The notes below the pieces were generated by a model. It saw only the letters and a list, made by a program, of their open reading frames with translations. It was not told the DNA's origin and did no database searches. Below, one piece after another: positions 1 through 9,027 of a stretch of DNA of 64,000 nucleotides (the stretch's first letter is position 1; every line of letters starts with the position of its first letter). The stretch is from Egicoccus sp. AB-alg6-2 (GTDB lineage Bacteria; Actinomycetota; Nitriliruptoria; Nitriliruptorales; Nitriliruptoraceae). The stretch covers positions 1-64,000 of the forward strand of contig NZ_JBGUAY010000002.1 in the NCBI RefSeq assembly GCF_041821025.1, read 5' to 3'. The translations under genes were made by a program, and so were the position numbers.

Positions 1-1
1 C

Positions 2-670
2 AGCAGCGACTCGAAGGACTTCACGATCGGCAAGGCTGCGACGACCACGACGGTGACCTGCCCGGCGAACGTGATGTTCACCGGTTCACCGATCGAGCTG
101 TGCTCGGCCAGGGCTACCGGCGTCAATGGTCTCGACGTTCCGGCTGGTGTCACGTACTCGAACAACACCATGCCCGGTACTGCGACCGCCAATGGTTCGT
201 TCACCGGCTCCGCCAACTACGCGCCGAGCACCGGATCGGCAACCTTCGTCATCGACGGGTGGACCGCACGTGGGTTCCACCAGCCGGTCGGGATCGGCAA
301 CTCGGTCCACCTGCCGAATGGTGGGGTGATCGCGCCTGACTCCAAGACCGTCTGGAACACCGCCAAGGGTGGCGCCACCATCCCGTTGAAGTTCAACCTC
401 TTCGCGGGTTCGGCGGAGCTCAAGGACACGAAGGACATCAAGGGATTCAGTGCAACGGCCCTGACTAGCTGCAGCGCCGTGGTGGCCGGCTCCGACGAAG
501 TGGACATCACCACGACGGGCAACACCGCGCTCCGCTACGACACCACGGAAGGGCAGTTCATTCAGAACTGGAAGACGCCGACGGTGAAAGCGGGGGAAGC
601 GTGTTACCGCGCCACCGTCACGTTCCAGGATGGTTCGACCCTCTCAGCCTTCTTCAAGCTGAGGAAGTAG
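2..670 (+). CDS. Secreted Ig-like / PxKF-domain protein, C-terminal part (5' partial)
   Basis: The open frame runs in from the left edge without a start codon, so only the last 222 or so residues are visible. The first ~85 residues form a bacterial Ig-like repeat of the type found in large secreted or cell-surface actinobacterial proteins; a Thr-rich TTTT linker precedes a strand pattern with two Cys. The C-terminal ~115 residues carry the PxKF signature (AKGGATIPLKFNLF), a small terminal domain in extracellular proteins. Cys residues in both parts suggest an exported protein. No catalytic motif is visible; a structural or adhesive role is inference. A strong hairpin follows the stop codon. 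Confidence 0.7.
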   Translation, partial: SSDSKDFTIGKAATTTTVTCPANVMFTGSPIELCSARATGVNGLDVPAGVTYSNNTMPGTATANGSFTGSANYAPSTGSATFVIDGWTARGFHQPVGIGNSVHLPNGGVIAPDSKTVWNTAKGGATIPLKFNLFAGSAELKDTKDIKGFSATALTSCSAVVAGSDEVDITTTGNTALRYDTTEGQFIQNWKTPTVKAGEACYRATVTFQDGSTLSAFFKLRK

Positions 671-682
671 GCCGGTAGAAGC

Positions 683-714
683 AGTGAGGGGCACCCGGAA
701 GGGTGCCCCTCACT
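683..714. terminator. Bidirectional terminator hairpin between convergent genes
   Basis: A perfect 14-bp stem (683-696 with 701-714) closes a GGAA tetraloop. It lies between the converging ends of the PxKF protein gene and the subtilisin gene, so it can stop transcription from both sides. There is no clear U-run, as is common in high-GC actinobacteria. Confidence 0.85.
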
Positions 715-719
715 CGCGT

Positions 720-2693
720 TCAGCGGCTCGCCGCACCTTCGGCGACCAGGAGGTCGAGGAGGCGGGCGACGAAGCTGGCAGTCTGACCGCGGGTGACGTG
801 ACCGGCGGGGTCGTAGCGCTGGCCGTCCACACCGGTCGTGATGCCGGCCACCGCCAGCTTCCCGACCGCCGCCGCGTGGGTGGCGGTCGCGGGCACGTCG
901 CGGAAGCGCGGGCTGCTCGGCGCCGCCAGGCTGAGGCCGTAACGCTGTTCGGCGACGCGCGCCATCAGCGTCGCCATCTGGTCGCGGCGGATCGGCGCGT
1001 CGGGCGCGAACGTCGCGTCCGAGTACCCGAGGATCACGCCCAGTCCGGACAACCGCTCGATCGCTGCCTGGTGCGGGTGGCCGGCCACGTCGCGGAACAC
1101 CGGCACCGCTGACGGCCGCTCGGTCCGGCCGGTCGCGTTCAGCATCCGATCGAGCGTTGCGGCGAACTGGGCACGCGTGAGTGCCTGCCCGGAGCGGTAG
1201 TCGTTGGTCGGGAAGATGCCGATCTCCCACCAGTCGAGGCAGCTTGCCGCCTGGCTGTGCACGCCGGCCGTGGTCACCGGCGCCGGAATCCCTGCCGGGC
1301 ACGCATTGCTGATCGAGCGTGTCGGCGCGACGGCCGGCGTCGCCTCCTCGACCGGCGCCGGAGCCGGTGCGGGCGCGGGAGCCACGGGCGCGGTTGCGCG
1401 GACCAACCGCTCGATCGCGGCATCGACCTGCATCCGGCCGGTGCGCACGCCGACGTTGGCGCTCTTCGCGCTGCGCTCCAGGGCGTCGCGGACCTGCGCC
1501 GGCGTGGCGGTCGGAGCAGCGGAGAAGGCCAGCGCCGCAGCACCCGCGACCAGCGGCGCCGCCGAGGACGTCCCGCAGAAGTTGGCGTACGAGCCGCCCA
1601 CCCTCGTGGTGGCGTTGCACCCCGGCGCGGCGATGTCGACCCAGCCGCCGTGCGTCGACCAGTCGTAGCGCTGGTCGCGCGACGTGCTGCCGGCAACCGC
1701 GAGCACGCCGGGCAACCCCGCGGGGTAGCGAACCTCGGTCTTGCCGGTGTTCCCGGCGGACGCGACGACGAGCATCCCCTTGGCATTCGCGTACGCGACC
1801 GCGTCGTCGATCGTCCGGCTGGTCGCGGCGCTGCTCAGGCTCAGGCTCGCCACACGCGCGCCCTGGTCCGCGGCCCAGATCAGCCCCTGGGCCACGCCCG
1901 ACATCGTCCCCGAGCCCTTGCTGTCCAGCACCTTCACCGGCAGGATCTGGCAGCTCCAGCACATCCCCGCGACACCGACGCGATTCCCGCCGCGCGCGGC
2001 GATGATGCCGGCAGCCGAGGTGCCGTGACCGTTGTCGTCGGCGGTGCTCGTGACCCCGGCGACGAACGAGCGACCCGGCAGAACCGCACCCTCCAGGTCC
2101 GGGTGACGGGCGTCGACACCGCTGTCGAGCACCGCCACCGTCACCTGCCGGCTCCCGGTCCCGCGCGTCCACGCCTTCCCGGCGCCGACCAGCTGCGGGC
2201 CCCACTGCTGCCCCCACAGGGCGTCGTTAGGGCGCACCACGTCGGCGCGCACCTCGACGTCGAGTTCCGCCCACTTGACCCGGCCGTCGGCGGCCAGTTC
2301 GGCGAGCACGGCGGCGCCCTCGCCGGCCGGAACCTCGACGACCTGGAGGTTGAGCTCGTCGATGACCTCGACGACCTCGCTCGTGCCCGACGGTCCGGCA
2401 GCCTGCTCGACGAGGTCGGCCGCGTCACCGGTGACAGCACCAGCACCCGTCACCGCTCCGGACGAGAAGCCAGCGGCGGTGATGCGGTCGTCGAGCGCGA
2501 CGACGATCCGGTCCACCGCATCGGACGCGTCCGCAGCACCAGAGCTCACCGAGGAAACCGTCGAGCCAGGCTCGGAGCCGGCATCCGTCGACGCGTCGGC
2601 CGGCCCACCGGCCAACAGGGAGGCGACGACGGCGGCGGCCGTGACGGCGGCGACGCGGGCGTGGCGGCGCGAGTGCGCGATGAGCGTGGACAT
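720..2693 (-). CDS. Secreted subtilisin-family (S8) serine protease with C-terminal SLH repeats
   Basis: 657 residues. The N-terminus is a signal peptide (basic MSTLIAHSRRHAR, then an Ala/Val-rich core ending near PADA). Residues ~60-150 look like an S8 propeptide. The peptidase domain shows the triad: Asp190 in AVLDSGVDARHPDL, His223 in NGHGTSAAG and Ser376 in GTSSAAP. After a short Ala/Pro linker, residues ~465-657 hold about three S-layer-homology repeats (for example FRDVAGHPHQAAIERLSGLG and FAPDAPIRRDQMATLMARV), so the enzyme is probably anchored to the cell wall. The ATG at 2693 is preceded by AAGGGA at proper spacing. The gene stands alone and converges on the terminator at 683-714. 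Confidence 0.93.
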   Translation of the reverse strand: MSTLIAHSRRHARVAAVTAAAVVASLLAGGPADASTDAGSEPGSTVSSVSSGAADASDAVDRIVVALDDRITAAGFSSGAVTGAGAVTGDAADLVEQAAGPSGTSEVVEVIDELNLQVVEVPAGEGAAVLAELAADGRVKWAELDVEVRADVVRPNDALWGQQWGPQLVGAGKAWTRGTGSRQVTVAVLDSGVDARHPDLEGAVLPGRSFVAGVTSTADDNGHGTSAAGIIAARGGNRVGVAGMCWSCQILPVKVLDSKGSGTMSGVAQGLIWAADQGARVASLSLSSAATSRTIDDAVAYANAKGMLVVASAGNTGKTEVRYPAGLPGVLAVAGSTSRDQRYDWSTHGGWVDIAAPGCNATTRVGGSYANFCGTSSAAPLVAGAAALAFSAAPTATPAQVRDALERSAKSANVGVRTGRMQVDAAIERLVRATAPVAPAPAPAPAPVEEATPAVAPTRSISNACPAGIPAPVTTAGVHSQAASCLDWWEIGIFPTNDYRSGQALTRAQFAATLDRMLNATGRTERPSAVPVFRDVAGHPHQAAIERLSGLGVILGYSDATFAPDAPIRRDQMATLMARVAEQRYGLSLAAPSSPRFRDVPATATHAAAVGKLAVAGITTGVDGQRYDPAGHVTRGQTASFVARLLDLLVAEGAASR

Positions 2694-2800
2694 CCGTGTC
2701 CCTTGAGCGACGGCGGGGCCCCGGCCGTCGGAGGACGACAGCGCGCGCGGGGCGATGCCCCCTACTCATCGACGCCGGCACGCCGGGCTTGAGCCCTCAC

Positions 2801-2936
2801 CGCCCACGGGCGCGGTCACCGCGCCGACCCCCCTGCCGTCACCGTGCCGACACGCCCACGGGCGCGGTCACCGCGCCGACGCGCCGCACAGCCGACGCGC
2901 CGCACAGCCGACGCGCCGCACAGCCGTCGCGCCGAC
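2801..2936. repeat. Intergenic GC-rich direct and tandem repeats
   Basis: A 28-bp sequence occurs identically at 2801-2828 and 2853-2880, 52 bp apart. The second copy runs into three tandem copies of a 16-bp unit (cgacgcgccgcacagc) at 2877-2924 plus a partial fourth to 2936. The array fills the gap between the 5' end of the subtilisin gene and the 3' end of the mutase gene. Its function is unknown; slipped-strand expansion is the likely origin. Confidence 0.75.
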
Positions 2937-2937
2937 G

Positions 2938-4917
2938 TCAGCCGGCCGGCTGCAGGCCCCGTGCCACCAGCTCGGCCACCTCGACCAGCAGCTCGGTGAG
3001 CTCGAAGTCCTTGGGGGTGAACACCGCCGCCACCCCCGCCTCGCGCAGCTTGCGGGCGTCCGACGGCGGGATGATGCCGCCCGCGACCACCGGGACGTCG
3101 TGGCCCTCGCGGCGCAAGCCCTCGACCACCTGCGGAACCAGCGACAGGTGCGAGCCCGACAGGATCGACAGGCCGACGACGTGGACGTCCTCGTCCACCG
3201 CTGCGCGCACGATCTGCTCCGGGGTCAACCGGATGCCCTCGTACACGACCTCCATGCCGAGGTCGCGGGCGCGGATCGCGACCTGTTCGGCACCGTTGGA
3301 GTGACCGTCGAGCCCCGGCTTCCCGACGAGGATGCGCAGCTTGCGGCCCACGCGTGCCTCGACGTCACGGACGCGTCGGCGTGCTTCGTCGAGTTGGGTG
3401 CCGAGCGGTCCGCCGGCGGCCAGCGCCTGCTCGCCGACGCCGGTCGGGCCCCGGTACTCGCCGAACACCTCGCGCAGGACGGCGGTCCACTCGCCGGTCG
3501 TCGCGCCCGCCCTCGCGCACGCGATCGAGGCCTCCATCAGGTTGGCGTCCGACTGCGCCGCCGACCGCAGTTCGTCCAGTGCGGCGGCCACGGCGGCATC
3601 GTCACGCGACGAACGCCACGCCTCCAGCCGCGCCAGTTGCTCGGCCTCGGCGGCGTCGTCGACCACGAGGATCCCGCCCTCGTCGTCGACCAGCGGCGAC
3701 GGTTCACCGCTGGTGAACACGTTGACACCGACGACCTGCTGCTCGCCGGCCTCGATGCGACGCAGCCGACGGGCGTTGGACGCGACCAGCTCGGCCTTCA
3801 TGAAGTCGACCGCGGCGATCGCACCGCCACGCGCCAACACCTCGTCGAGCAGCGCCTGCGCACCGTCGACCAGCTCGGCGACCTTGCGGTCCATGACGAC
3901 CGAGCCCTCGAACAGGTCGTCGTTCTCCAACAGGTCGGTCTCGAACGCCAGCACCTGCTGCATCCGCAGGCTCAGCTGCTGGTCCCACGGACGCGGCAGG
4001 CCCAGCGCCTCGTTCCACGCCGGCAACTGCACCGCCCGGGCGCGCGCGTCCTTGGACAGCGTCACGCCCAGCATCTCGATCAGGATGCGCGCGATGTTGT
4101 TCTCGGGCTGCTGTTCGGTCAGCCCGAGCGAGTTGACCTGCACGCCGTAGCGGAACCGTCGCAGCTTCGGGTCGGTGACCCCGTACCGCTCGCGCGTGAT
4201 GCGGTCCCACAGCTCGACGAAGGCGCGCATCTTCGCGACCTCCTCGACGAAGCGGATCCCGGCGTTGACGAAGAACGAGATCCGGCCGACCACCTGGTCG
4301 AAGTCGGCCTCGGGGACCTGGCCACGCTCACGGACGACGTCGAGCACCGCGATCGCGTTCGCCAGCGCGAACGCCAACTCCTGGACCGGCGTCGCGCCCG
4401 CCTCCTGCAGGTGGTAGCTGCAGATGTTGAGCGGGTTCCACCTCGGCAGGTTGGTCACCGTGTAGGCCACGATGTCGGTGGTCAGCCGCAACGACGGTGC
4501 CGGCGGAAACGCGTACGTCCCGCGCGACAGGTACTCCTTGATGATGTCATTCTGCGTCGTGCCGGCGAGCTGCGACACGTCGGCGCCCTGCTCCTCGGCG
4601 ACGGCGATGTAGAGCGCCAGCAGCCACATCGCGGTGGCGTTGATCGTCATCGAGGTGTTCATCTGCTGCAGCGGGATGCCCTCGAACAGGGTGCGCAGAT
4701 CATCGAGGGAGCCGACCGGGACGCCGACCTTGCCGACCTCGCCGCGCGCGAGCACGTGGTCGCTGTCGTACCCGGTCTGGGTCGGCAGGTCGAAGGCCAC
4801 CGACAGCCCGGTCTGGCCCTTGGCGAGGTTGGCGCGGTACAGCGCGTTCGAGGCCGCCGCCGAGGAATGCCCCGAATAGGTGCGCATCAACCACGGCCGG
4901 TCACGTCGCTCGCTCAC
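2938..4917 (-). CDS. meaA: Ethylmalonyl-CoA mutase (MeaA/Ecm), B12-dependent
   Basis: 659 residues, the usual length for MeaA/Ecm. The N-terminal ~520 residues form the acyl-CoA mutase TIM barrel, starting RPWLMRTYSGHSS and containing FDLPTQTGYDSDH and MNTSMTINATAMWLLALY, which match the actinobacterial MeaA subgroup better than methylmalonyl-CoA mutase. The C-terminal ~130 residues are a cobalamin-binding domain with the D-x-H-x-x-G lower-ligand motif (GLDGHSNGA). The family converts (2R)-ethylmalonyl-CoA to methylsuccinyl-CoA in the ethylmalonyl-CoA pathway of acetyl-CoA assimilation. The start is GTG at 4917 behind a near-ideal GGAGGGAGGTG. No crotonyl-CoA carboxylase/reductase gene is nearby, so the rest of the pathway must lie elsewhere. 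Confidence 0.92.
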   Translation of the reverse strand: MSERRDRPWLMRTYSGHSSAAASNALYRANLAKGQTGLSVAFDLPTQTGYDSDHVLARGEVGKVGVPVGSLDDLRTLFEGIPLQQMNTSMTINATAMWLLALYIAVAEEQGADVSQLAGTTQNDIIKEYLSRGTYAFPPAPSLRLTTDIVAYTVTNLPRWNPLNICSYHLQEAGATPVQELAFALANAIAVLDVVRERGQVPEADFDQVVGRISFFVNAGIRFVEEVAKMRAFVELWDRITRERYGVTDPKLRRFRYGVQVNSLGLTEQQPENNIARILIEMLGVTLSKDARARAVQLPAWNEALGLPRPWDQQLSLRMQQVLAFETDLLENDDLFEGSVVMDRKVAELVDGAQALLDEVLARGGAIAAVDFMKAELVASNARRLRRIEAGEQQVVGVNVFTSGEPSPLVDDEGGILVVDDAAEAEQLARLEAWRSSRDDAAVAAALDELRSAAQSDANLMEASIACARAGATTGEWTAVLREVFGEYRGPTGVGEQALAAGGPLGTQLDEARRRVRDVEARVGRKLRILVGKPGLDGHSNGAEQVAIRARDLGMEVVYEGIRLTPEQIVRAAVDEDVHVVGLSILSGSHLSLVPQVVEGLRREGHDVPVVAGGIIPPSDARKLREAGVAAVFTPKDFELTELLVEVAELVARGLQPAG

Positions 4918-5113
4918 GATGCACCTCCCTCCGTTTCGGAGCGTAACCCCCTCGTATGGCCGGAACGGAACCCGAAGCGGGGTCGTCGACGACTTGAGGC
5001 ACCGTGAGGATTGGGCTTAGCTTCGCGCTCGTGGCTCGTGGTGTCGCGCCGGGGTGGGGCGTGGCACCTCCTGCGGGCCGCCCTCTGCGGTGGCCGCAAC
5101 CTCGAGGTCGTCC

Positions 5114-6127
5114 ATGTCCGCGTCCTGCCCCTCGTCCGCGCTGCGGTCGTTGGCGTTGGCGCTCGGCCTCGTCCTCGCCTCCGGACCCGCGGCCGGTGCG
5201 CAGGAACTGGACGCCGTCCGCGACCGCGTCGAGGGGCTGCGCGACGACCTCGACGCTGCCACGCAGGAGTACGAGGCCGTCTGGGCCGAGGTGGAGACCG
5301 TCCGGACCGAACTGCTCACCATCGAGGCACGCGAACAGCATCTCGAGGGCGAGGCCCGGCGCCTGACCGCCCTGCTCGGTGACCGTGCCCGCTCGGTGTT
5401 CATGCACGGATCCACCGCGACGCTGCAGTCACTGCTCGCCGCCCGCGGGCCGCAGAACGCCGTCGAGCGGGCCGGACTGATCGCCGCACTGCAGTTCCGC
5501 CAGGGCGCGAGCCTTGAGGACGCGGTCGCCACCCGCACCTCCCTCGACCAGGCCCGCCGACTCGCCGACGACCGACGTGCCGAACTGCACGCACTCGAAG
5601 CCCGACTCGAGCAACAGCAGGCCCGACTCGCCGACCGCCTCGAGGACGCCGAGGCAGAGCTCGCCTCGCTCCAGGAGCGCGCCGACCGGCAGCGCACCAT
5701 CGACCGCGGCGAACAGTCGGGCGTCTACGCCTGCCCCATGAACCCGCGCATCACCCACTTCCGCGACACCTGGGGCCACCCGCGCTCGGGTGGGCGCCGT
5801 CACAAGGGCACCGACGTGTTCGGTCCCATGGGCGCCGAGGTGTACGCCATCACCGGCGGCACCATCGCGCGGCACACGCAGGGCGGGCTCGGCGGCATCT
5901 CGCTGTACCTGCAGGGCGACGACGGCAACGTCTACTACTACACCCACCTGCAGGGCTACGCGCCGCTCGGCGCCGTCGGCACCCGTGTGGAGGCCGGCGA
6001 CCTCGTCGCCTACAACGGCGACACCGGCAACGCCCGCGGCGGCGCCCCGCACATCCACTTCGAGCGCAAGCCCGGCGGTGGCGCCTCGGTCAACCCCTAC
6101 CCCTTCCTCGCTGCCGCCTGCTTCTGA
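5114..6127 (+). CDS. Secreted M23 (LytM-type) metallopeptidase with coiled coil
   Basis: About 337 residues from the ATG at 5114, chosen because it starts directly with a signal peptide (hydrophobic RSLALALGLVLASGPAAGA); an in-frame ATG at 5054 would add 20 residues before it. Residues ~30-190 are a long amphipathic coiled coil rich in Glu, Arg and Leu, as in EnvC/NlpD-type regulators. The C-terminal ~140 residues are an M23 domain with the zinc ligands in HKGTDVFG and HIHFE, and a YYYTHLQGYAP strand. The family cleaves peptidoglycan cross-bridges or activates amidases. It is divergent from meaA with about 200 bp between. Confidence 0.88.
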   Translation: MSASCPSSALRSLALALGLVLASGPAAGAQELDAVRDRVEGLRDDLDAATQEYEAVWAEVETVRTELLTIEAREQHLEGEARRLTALLGDRARSVFMHGSTATLQSLLAARGPQNAVERAGLIAALQFRQGASLEDAVATRTSLDQARRLADDRRAELHALEARLEQQQARLADRLEDAEAELASLQERADRQRTIDRGEQSGVYACPMNPRITHFRDTWGHPRSGGRRHKGTDVFGPMGAEVYAITGGTIARHTQGGLGGISLYLQGDDGNVYYYTHLQGYAPLGAVGTRVEAGDLVAYNGDTGNARGGAPHIHFERKPGGGASVNPYPFLAAACF

Positions 6128-6276
6128 TTCCTCTGGCGCCGGTTCCGTATCAAGGTGCGCGCGCGACGGACCGTGGTCGGTCTGAACGGTCACCGGCGGC
6201 CGCTTCCCGGGGCGCCGTGGCTGCTCGTGCTGGTCGCCTACGCTCGGTCGGCTCGCCTCCGTGGACAGGTCCGCCC

Positions 6277-6723
6277 GTGACGATCGCCGTTCTCGCCGCC
6301 CTGCTCGCCGGCACCCTCATCGCCATCCAATCGGCGATCATCGGGGTGTTCGGGGAGAACCTCAACCCGTTCGTCGCCGCGGTCTGGGTCCACGTCGGCG
6401 GGCTGGCGTTCGGGGTGCTCGGCGTGCTCGTCGCTCCGCGGCTCGGATTCGAGCTCGCCGCCGTGCGCCAGGCACCGTGGGGGCTGCTCGCCGGCGTGGC
6501 CGGCATGCTGCTCGTGACCGGTATCGCGGTCGCCGTCGGCGGGCTCGGGCTCGCCTCGACGCTGGCGATCGTCACCGGGATGCAGCTGGTGGTCGGCTTC
6601 GCGCTCGAGGCGACCGGCCTGATCGGGCGGGCGGTCGCGCTGGACCCCGTGCGGGTCGTCGGCGCGCTGCTGATCGTGGCCGGCGTGTACGTGGTCGCCA
6701 GCCGCGGCCCCGTGCCGGCGTGA
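6277..6723 (+). CDS. DMT-superfamily membrane protein, YdcZ (DUF606) type
   Basis: 148 residues from GTG at 6277; an upstream ATG at 6217 in the same frame would add a basic, non-hydrophobic leader, so the shorter form is preferred. The protein is almost entirely hydrophobic with about five membrane spans (first span TIAVLAALLAGTLIAIQSAI). The repeated small-residue helices and the end LLIVAGVYVVASRG are typical of the half-size YdcZ branch of the drug/metabolite transporter superfamily. Its stop codon overlaps the ATG of the next gene (TGATG), indicating translational coupling. Substrate unknown. Confidence 0.72.
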   Translation: MTIAVLAALLAGTLIAIQSAIIGVFGENLNPFVAAVWVHVGGLAFGVLGVLVAPRLGFELAAVRQAPWGLLAGVAGMLLVTGIAVAVGGLGLASTLAIVTGMQLVVGFALEATGLIGRAVALDPVRVVGALLIVAGVYVVASRGPVPA

Positions 6724-7565
6724 TGCAACCGGCGCCCCTGCACCGTCGTCCCACCGGCATGCGCCTCGTGACCCGCCTCCTCCTTGCCGTGTTACTGCTG
6801 ACGCTCGGCGGCTGCAGCGACCCGCCGCCCGCGCCCTCGACCGCCGACCGCGACGAGCTGACCGGGTCGACCTGGCTGCTGACCGAGGGCGAGGGTCCGG
6901 CCGGGTCGGTGCTGGTCGCCGACGGTGCCAGGGTCACGTTGCGGTTCGACGAGGCCAGCGACCAGCTCGGGGGTGTGTCGGGCTGCAACCACTACGGCGC
7001 CGAGGTGGCGCTGGACGGCGACGCCATCGAAGTCGGCGGACTGGGCGGCACCGAGATGGCCTGCGAGCAGCCGCTGATGGAGGTCGAGCGGCGCTACCTC
7101 GACGCACTCGCCGGCGTGGACACCGTCACCGTCGAGGGGGACGTACTGACCCTGACCGGCCCTGACGCCAGGCTTCTCTACGACCGCGAGCCGGACGCGC
7201 CGACCGAGGCGCTGCTCGGCACCACCTGGCGCCTGGAGTCGGTGGTCCACGGCGAGGGGGACGCCGCCGCGGTCAGCCAGGCCGGTGACCCCGCCGAGTT
7301 ACGACTCGGCCAGGGCACGCTGGAGCTGCAGACCAGTTGCGTGCGCGTCGCGGCGGAATGGGTCGAGCAGGGCGCGGAGTTCCGCATCACCTCCTCCAGC
7401 TACGAGTACGCCGACGAGGACGCCGTCTGTCTGCACGACGACCCCGAGCAGCAACGCATCCTCGAGGTCTTCGACGGCGCCTTCACCGCCGAGGTCGACG
7501 GCGACCTGCTCACGCTGCACGCGACCCGCAGCGACACCGGCCTGCAGTTCCGCGCCGAGGGATGA
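6723..7565 (+). CDS. Lipoprotein with two META/HslJ-type domains
   Basis: 280 residues from ATG 6723, overlapping the previous stop; an alternative ATG at 6759 begins directly at the signal peptide MRLVTRLLLAVLLLTLGGC. The lipobox LGGC predicts lipidation at Cys and anchoring to the outer face of the membrane. Residues ~40-150 hold a META domain (LTGSTWLL, SGCNHYGAEV, TEMAC), as in HslJ. The second half repeats the pattern more loosely (LLGTTWRLESV, DAVCLHD) and ends in an HslJ-like LTLHA strand. META domains are linked to stress or motility phenotypes in other bacteria; the role here is unknown. Confidence 0.78.
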   Translation: MQPAPLHRRPTGMRLVTRLLLAVLLLTLGGCSDPPPAPSTADRDELTGSTWLLTEGEGPAGSVLVADGARVTLRFDEASDQLGGVSGCNHYGAEVALDGDAIEVGGLGGTEMACEQPLMEVERRYLDALAGVDTVTVEGDVLTLTGPDARLLYDREPDAPTEALLGTTWRLESVVHGEGDAAAVSQAGDPAELRLGQGTLELQTSCVRVAAEWVEQGAEFRITSSSYEYADEDAVCLHDDPEQQRILEVFDGAFTAEVDGDLLTLHATRSDTGLQFRAEG

Positions 7566-7654
7566 CGCGCCGAGGGATGACGCGCCGCCGCTTGCCCTGC
7601 TGCCGCCGGGCGCCCGCTGCCGCAAGGCGCCCGATGTCGCAAGGCGCCCGATGT
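7557..7654. repeat. Two short tandem duplications after the META lipoprotein
   Basis: A 15-bp unit (gagggatgacgcgcc) is duplicated at 7557-7586, spanning the stop codon of the lipoprotein gene, and a 17-bp unit (cgcaaggcgcccgatgt) is perfectly duplicated at 7621-7654. Both lie between convergent genes and probably arose by replication slippage. Confidence 0.7.
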
Positions 7655-7661
7655 CCGTCGA

Positions 7662-8315
7662 TCAGGCGACGCGCAGCGCCACCAGCACGCCGTCGCGCAG
7701 CGGGACCAGCGAGTTGAGGTAGCGCTCGTCGTCGGCGACCGCCCGGGTCATGGCCACGATCGCCGGGGTCACCGCGTCGCGGCCCGCCGACGTGCCGGTC
7801 CCGATCCCCGCCACGCGGCCACCCCACAAGGTGTTGTCGCAGACGAACAGCCCGCCGACGCGCACCCGGTCGCGGGCTGCCTCCCAGGCGTCGGGGTAGC
7901 CGTCCTTGTCGATGTCGCAGTAGACGACGTCGAACTCGCCCTCGAGCTGCGCGAACGAGGTCAGCGCGTCGCCGACGCGGTAGTCGATCCGCTCCCACAG
8001 CCCGGCGCGGCGCAGGTAGCCCTCGGCGAGGGCCGCGTTGTCGGGGTCGCCGTCGGTGCAGACGACCTCCCCATGCTCACCCACCGCGCGGGCGAAGAAG
8101 AAGGCCGAGTAGCCGAAGCCGCTGCCGAGTTCCATGACACGCCGGGCGCCGATCGCCCGTGCCTGCAGTTCGAGGTGGCGGCCGACCGCGCGTCCGACGA
8201 TCGGGAACCCGTGCTCGCGGGCGCGGCCCTCCATCTCGTCGAGGACCGCGTCGCGCAGTCCCGTCCCGGCCAGGGCGGTCAGGTAGTCGTCGACCTCGGG
8301 CGGGAGCAGCGGCAC
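7662..8315 (-). CDS. SAM-dependent class I O-methyltransferase (catechol/caffeoyl-CoA OMT family)
   Basis: 217 residues from GTG at 8315, chosen because AAGGA lies at good spacing and the protein then begins PLLPPEVDDYL; the open frame extends 21 codons upstream without a good ribosome site. The Rossmann fold shows motif I (VMELGSGFGYSAFFFA), the acidic strand VVCTDGD and the divalent-metal site VVYCDIDKDGYPDAW followed by DNTLWGG, all diagnostic of the Mg-dependent caffeoyl-CoA/catechol family. It transfers a methyl group from S-adenosylmethionine to a hydroxyl, substrate unknown. It is divergent from the NYN gene, about 100 bp apart. Confidence 0.88.
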   Translation of the reverse strand: MPLLPPEVDDYLTALAGTGLRDAVLDEMEGRAREHGFPIVGRAVGRHLELQARAIGARRVMELGSGFGYSAFFFARAVGEHGEVVCTDGDPDNAALAEGYLRRAGLWERIDYRVGDALTSFAQLEGEFDVVYCDIDKDGYPDAWEAARDRVRVGGLFVCDNTLWGGRVAGIGTGTSAGRDAVTPAIVAMTRAVADDERYLNSLVPLRDGVLVALRVA

Positions 8316-8419
8316 GGCGCGTCCTTCGTGTGCGGATGGTGGCGGATCGTGCCACGACGAATGACGCCGGGCATCCACCGCGGCCTAGGGTGCGCCACGC
8401 CCGAGCAGGAGGAGCCCGC

Positions 8420-9025
8420 GTGGGACGTCACGTGCTGGTCTGGGACGCACCCAACGTCGACATGACGCTGGCCAACATCATCGAGGGCAAGCCCACCCCC
8501 AAGGAGCGGCCCGACCTGGCCGTCCTCGGCTCGTGGCTGGTCGACCACGCCGACCCGGGCGACGCGGTCGAGGCCGCCGTGTTCGTCAACGTCGCGCCCC
8601 ACGTGGCCGGACCGATGCGCGGCTGGGTCATGTGGCTGCTCGAGCAGGGCTACCGCGTCTTCGCCAAGCCCAAGCACGGCGACAGCGACGTCGACGACGA
8701 CATGGTCGCCCACCTGTGGGACCGCTACGACGAGGGTGACCTCGACGCCGTCTACGTCGGTTCGAACGACGCGCGCGCGTTCCTCGAACCGCTGGAGGAG
8801 CTGTCCGAACGTGGCGTCGTGGTCAACGTGCTCGGCTTCGCGGAGTTCGCCGGCGGACTGTCCACCGCCGAGGGCATGCGGTTCGTCGACCTCGAGTCCA
8901 TCGAGGGCCTGTTCGGCGAGCCGCTGCCGCGCCTGACGCTGGAGTTGCTGCCGGTCGAAGGCCGCTGGTTCGAGCCGCGGGGCCGGTTGGGCGCCTCGCA
9001 GTCGTCGCCCGGCTGGGGGGAGTGA
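8420..9025 (+). CDS. NYN-domain (PIN-like) RNase, LabA/DUF88 type
   Basis: 201 residues from GTG 8420 behind AGGAGGAG. The fold starts with VLVWDAPNVDM, the NYN signature with an early Asp and Asn, and continues with KPKHGDSDVDDDMVAHLWDR and AVYVGSNDARAFLEPLEEL, giving the conserved acidic residues of the PIN-like metal-dependent nuclease site. Members act on RNA or tRNA in several bacteria. The gene is immediately followed by arginine deiminase (2-bp gap), so the two are co-transcribed, although no functional link is evident. Confidence 0.85.
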   Translation: MGRHVLVWDAPNVDMTLANIIEGKPTPKERPDLAVLGSWLVDHADPGDAVEAAVFVNVAPHVAGPMRGWVMWLLEQGYRVFAKPKHGDSDVDDDMVAHLWDRYDEGDLDAVYVGSNDARAFLEPLEELSERGVVVNVLGFAEFAGGLSTAEGMRFVDLESIEGLFGEPLPRLTLELLPVEGRWFEPRGRLGASQSSPGWGE

Positions 9026-9027
9026 GC

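Noticed and set aside
604-2217. Long open frames overlapping the subtilisin gene on both strands
   Set aside because: They are Arg/Gly/Pro/Ala-rich shadows without ribosome sites or domain motifs, while the 657-residue frame has complete catalytic motifs.
2877-2936. 16-bp tandem repeats considered as a CRISPR-like array
   Set aside because: Units abut without spacers and are too short; no cas genes are present.
2755-5007. 750-codon plus-strand frame opposite meaA
   Set aside because: Composition typical of an antisense high-GC shadow; the minus strand encodes a full-length recognised mutase.
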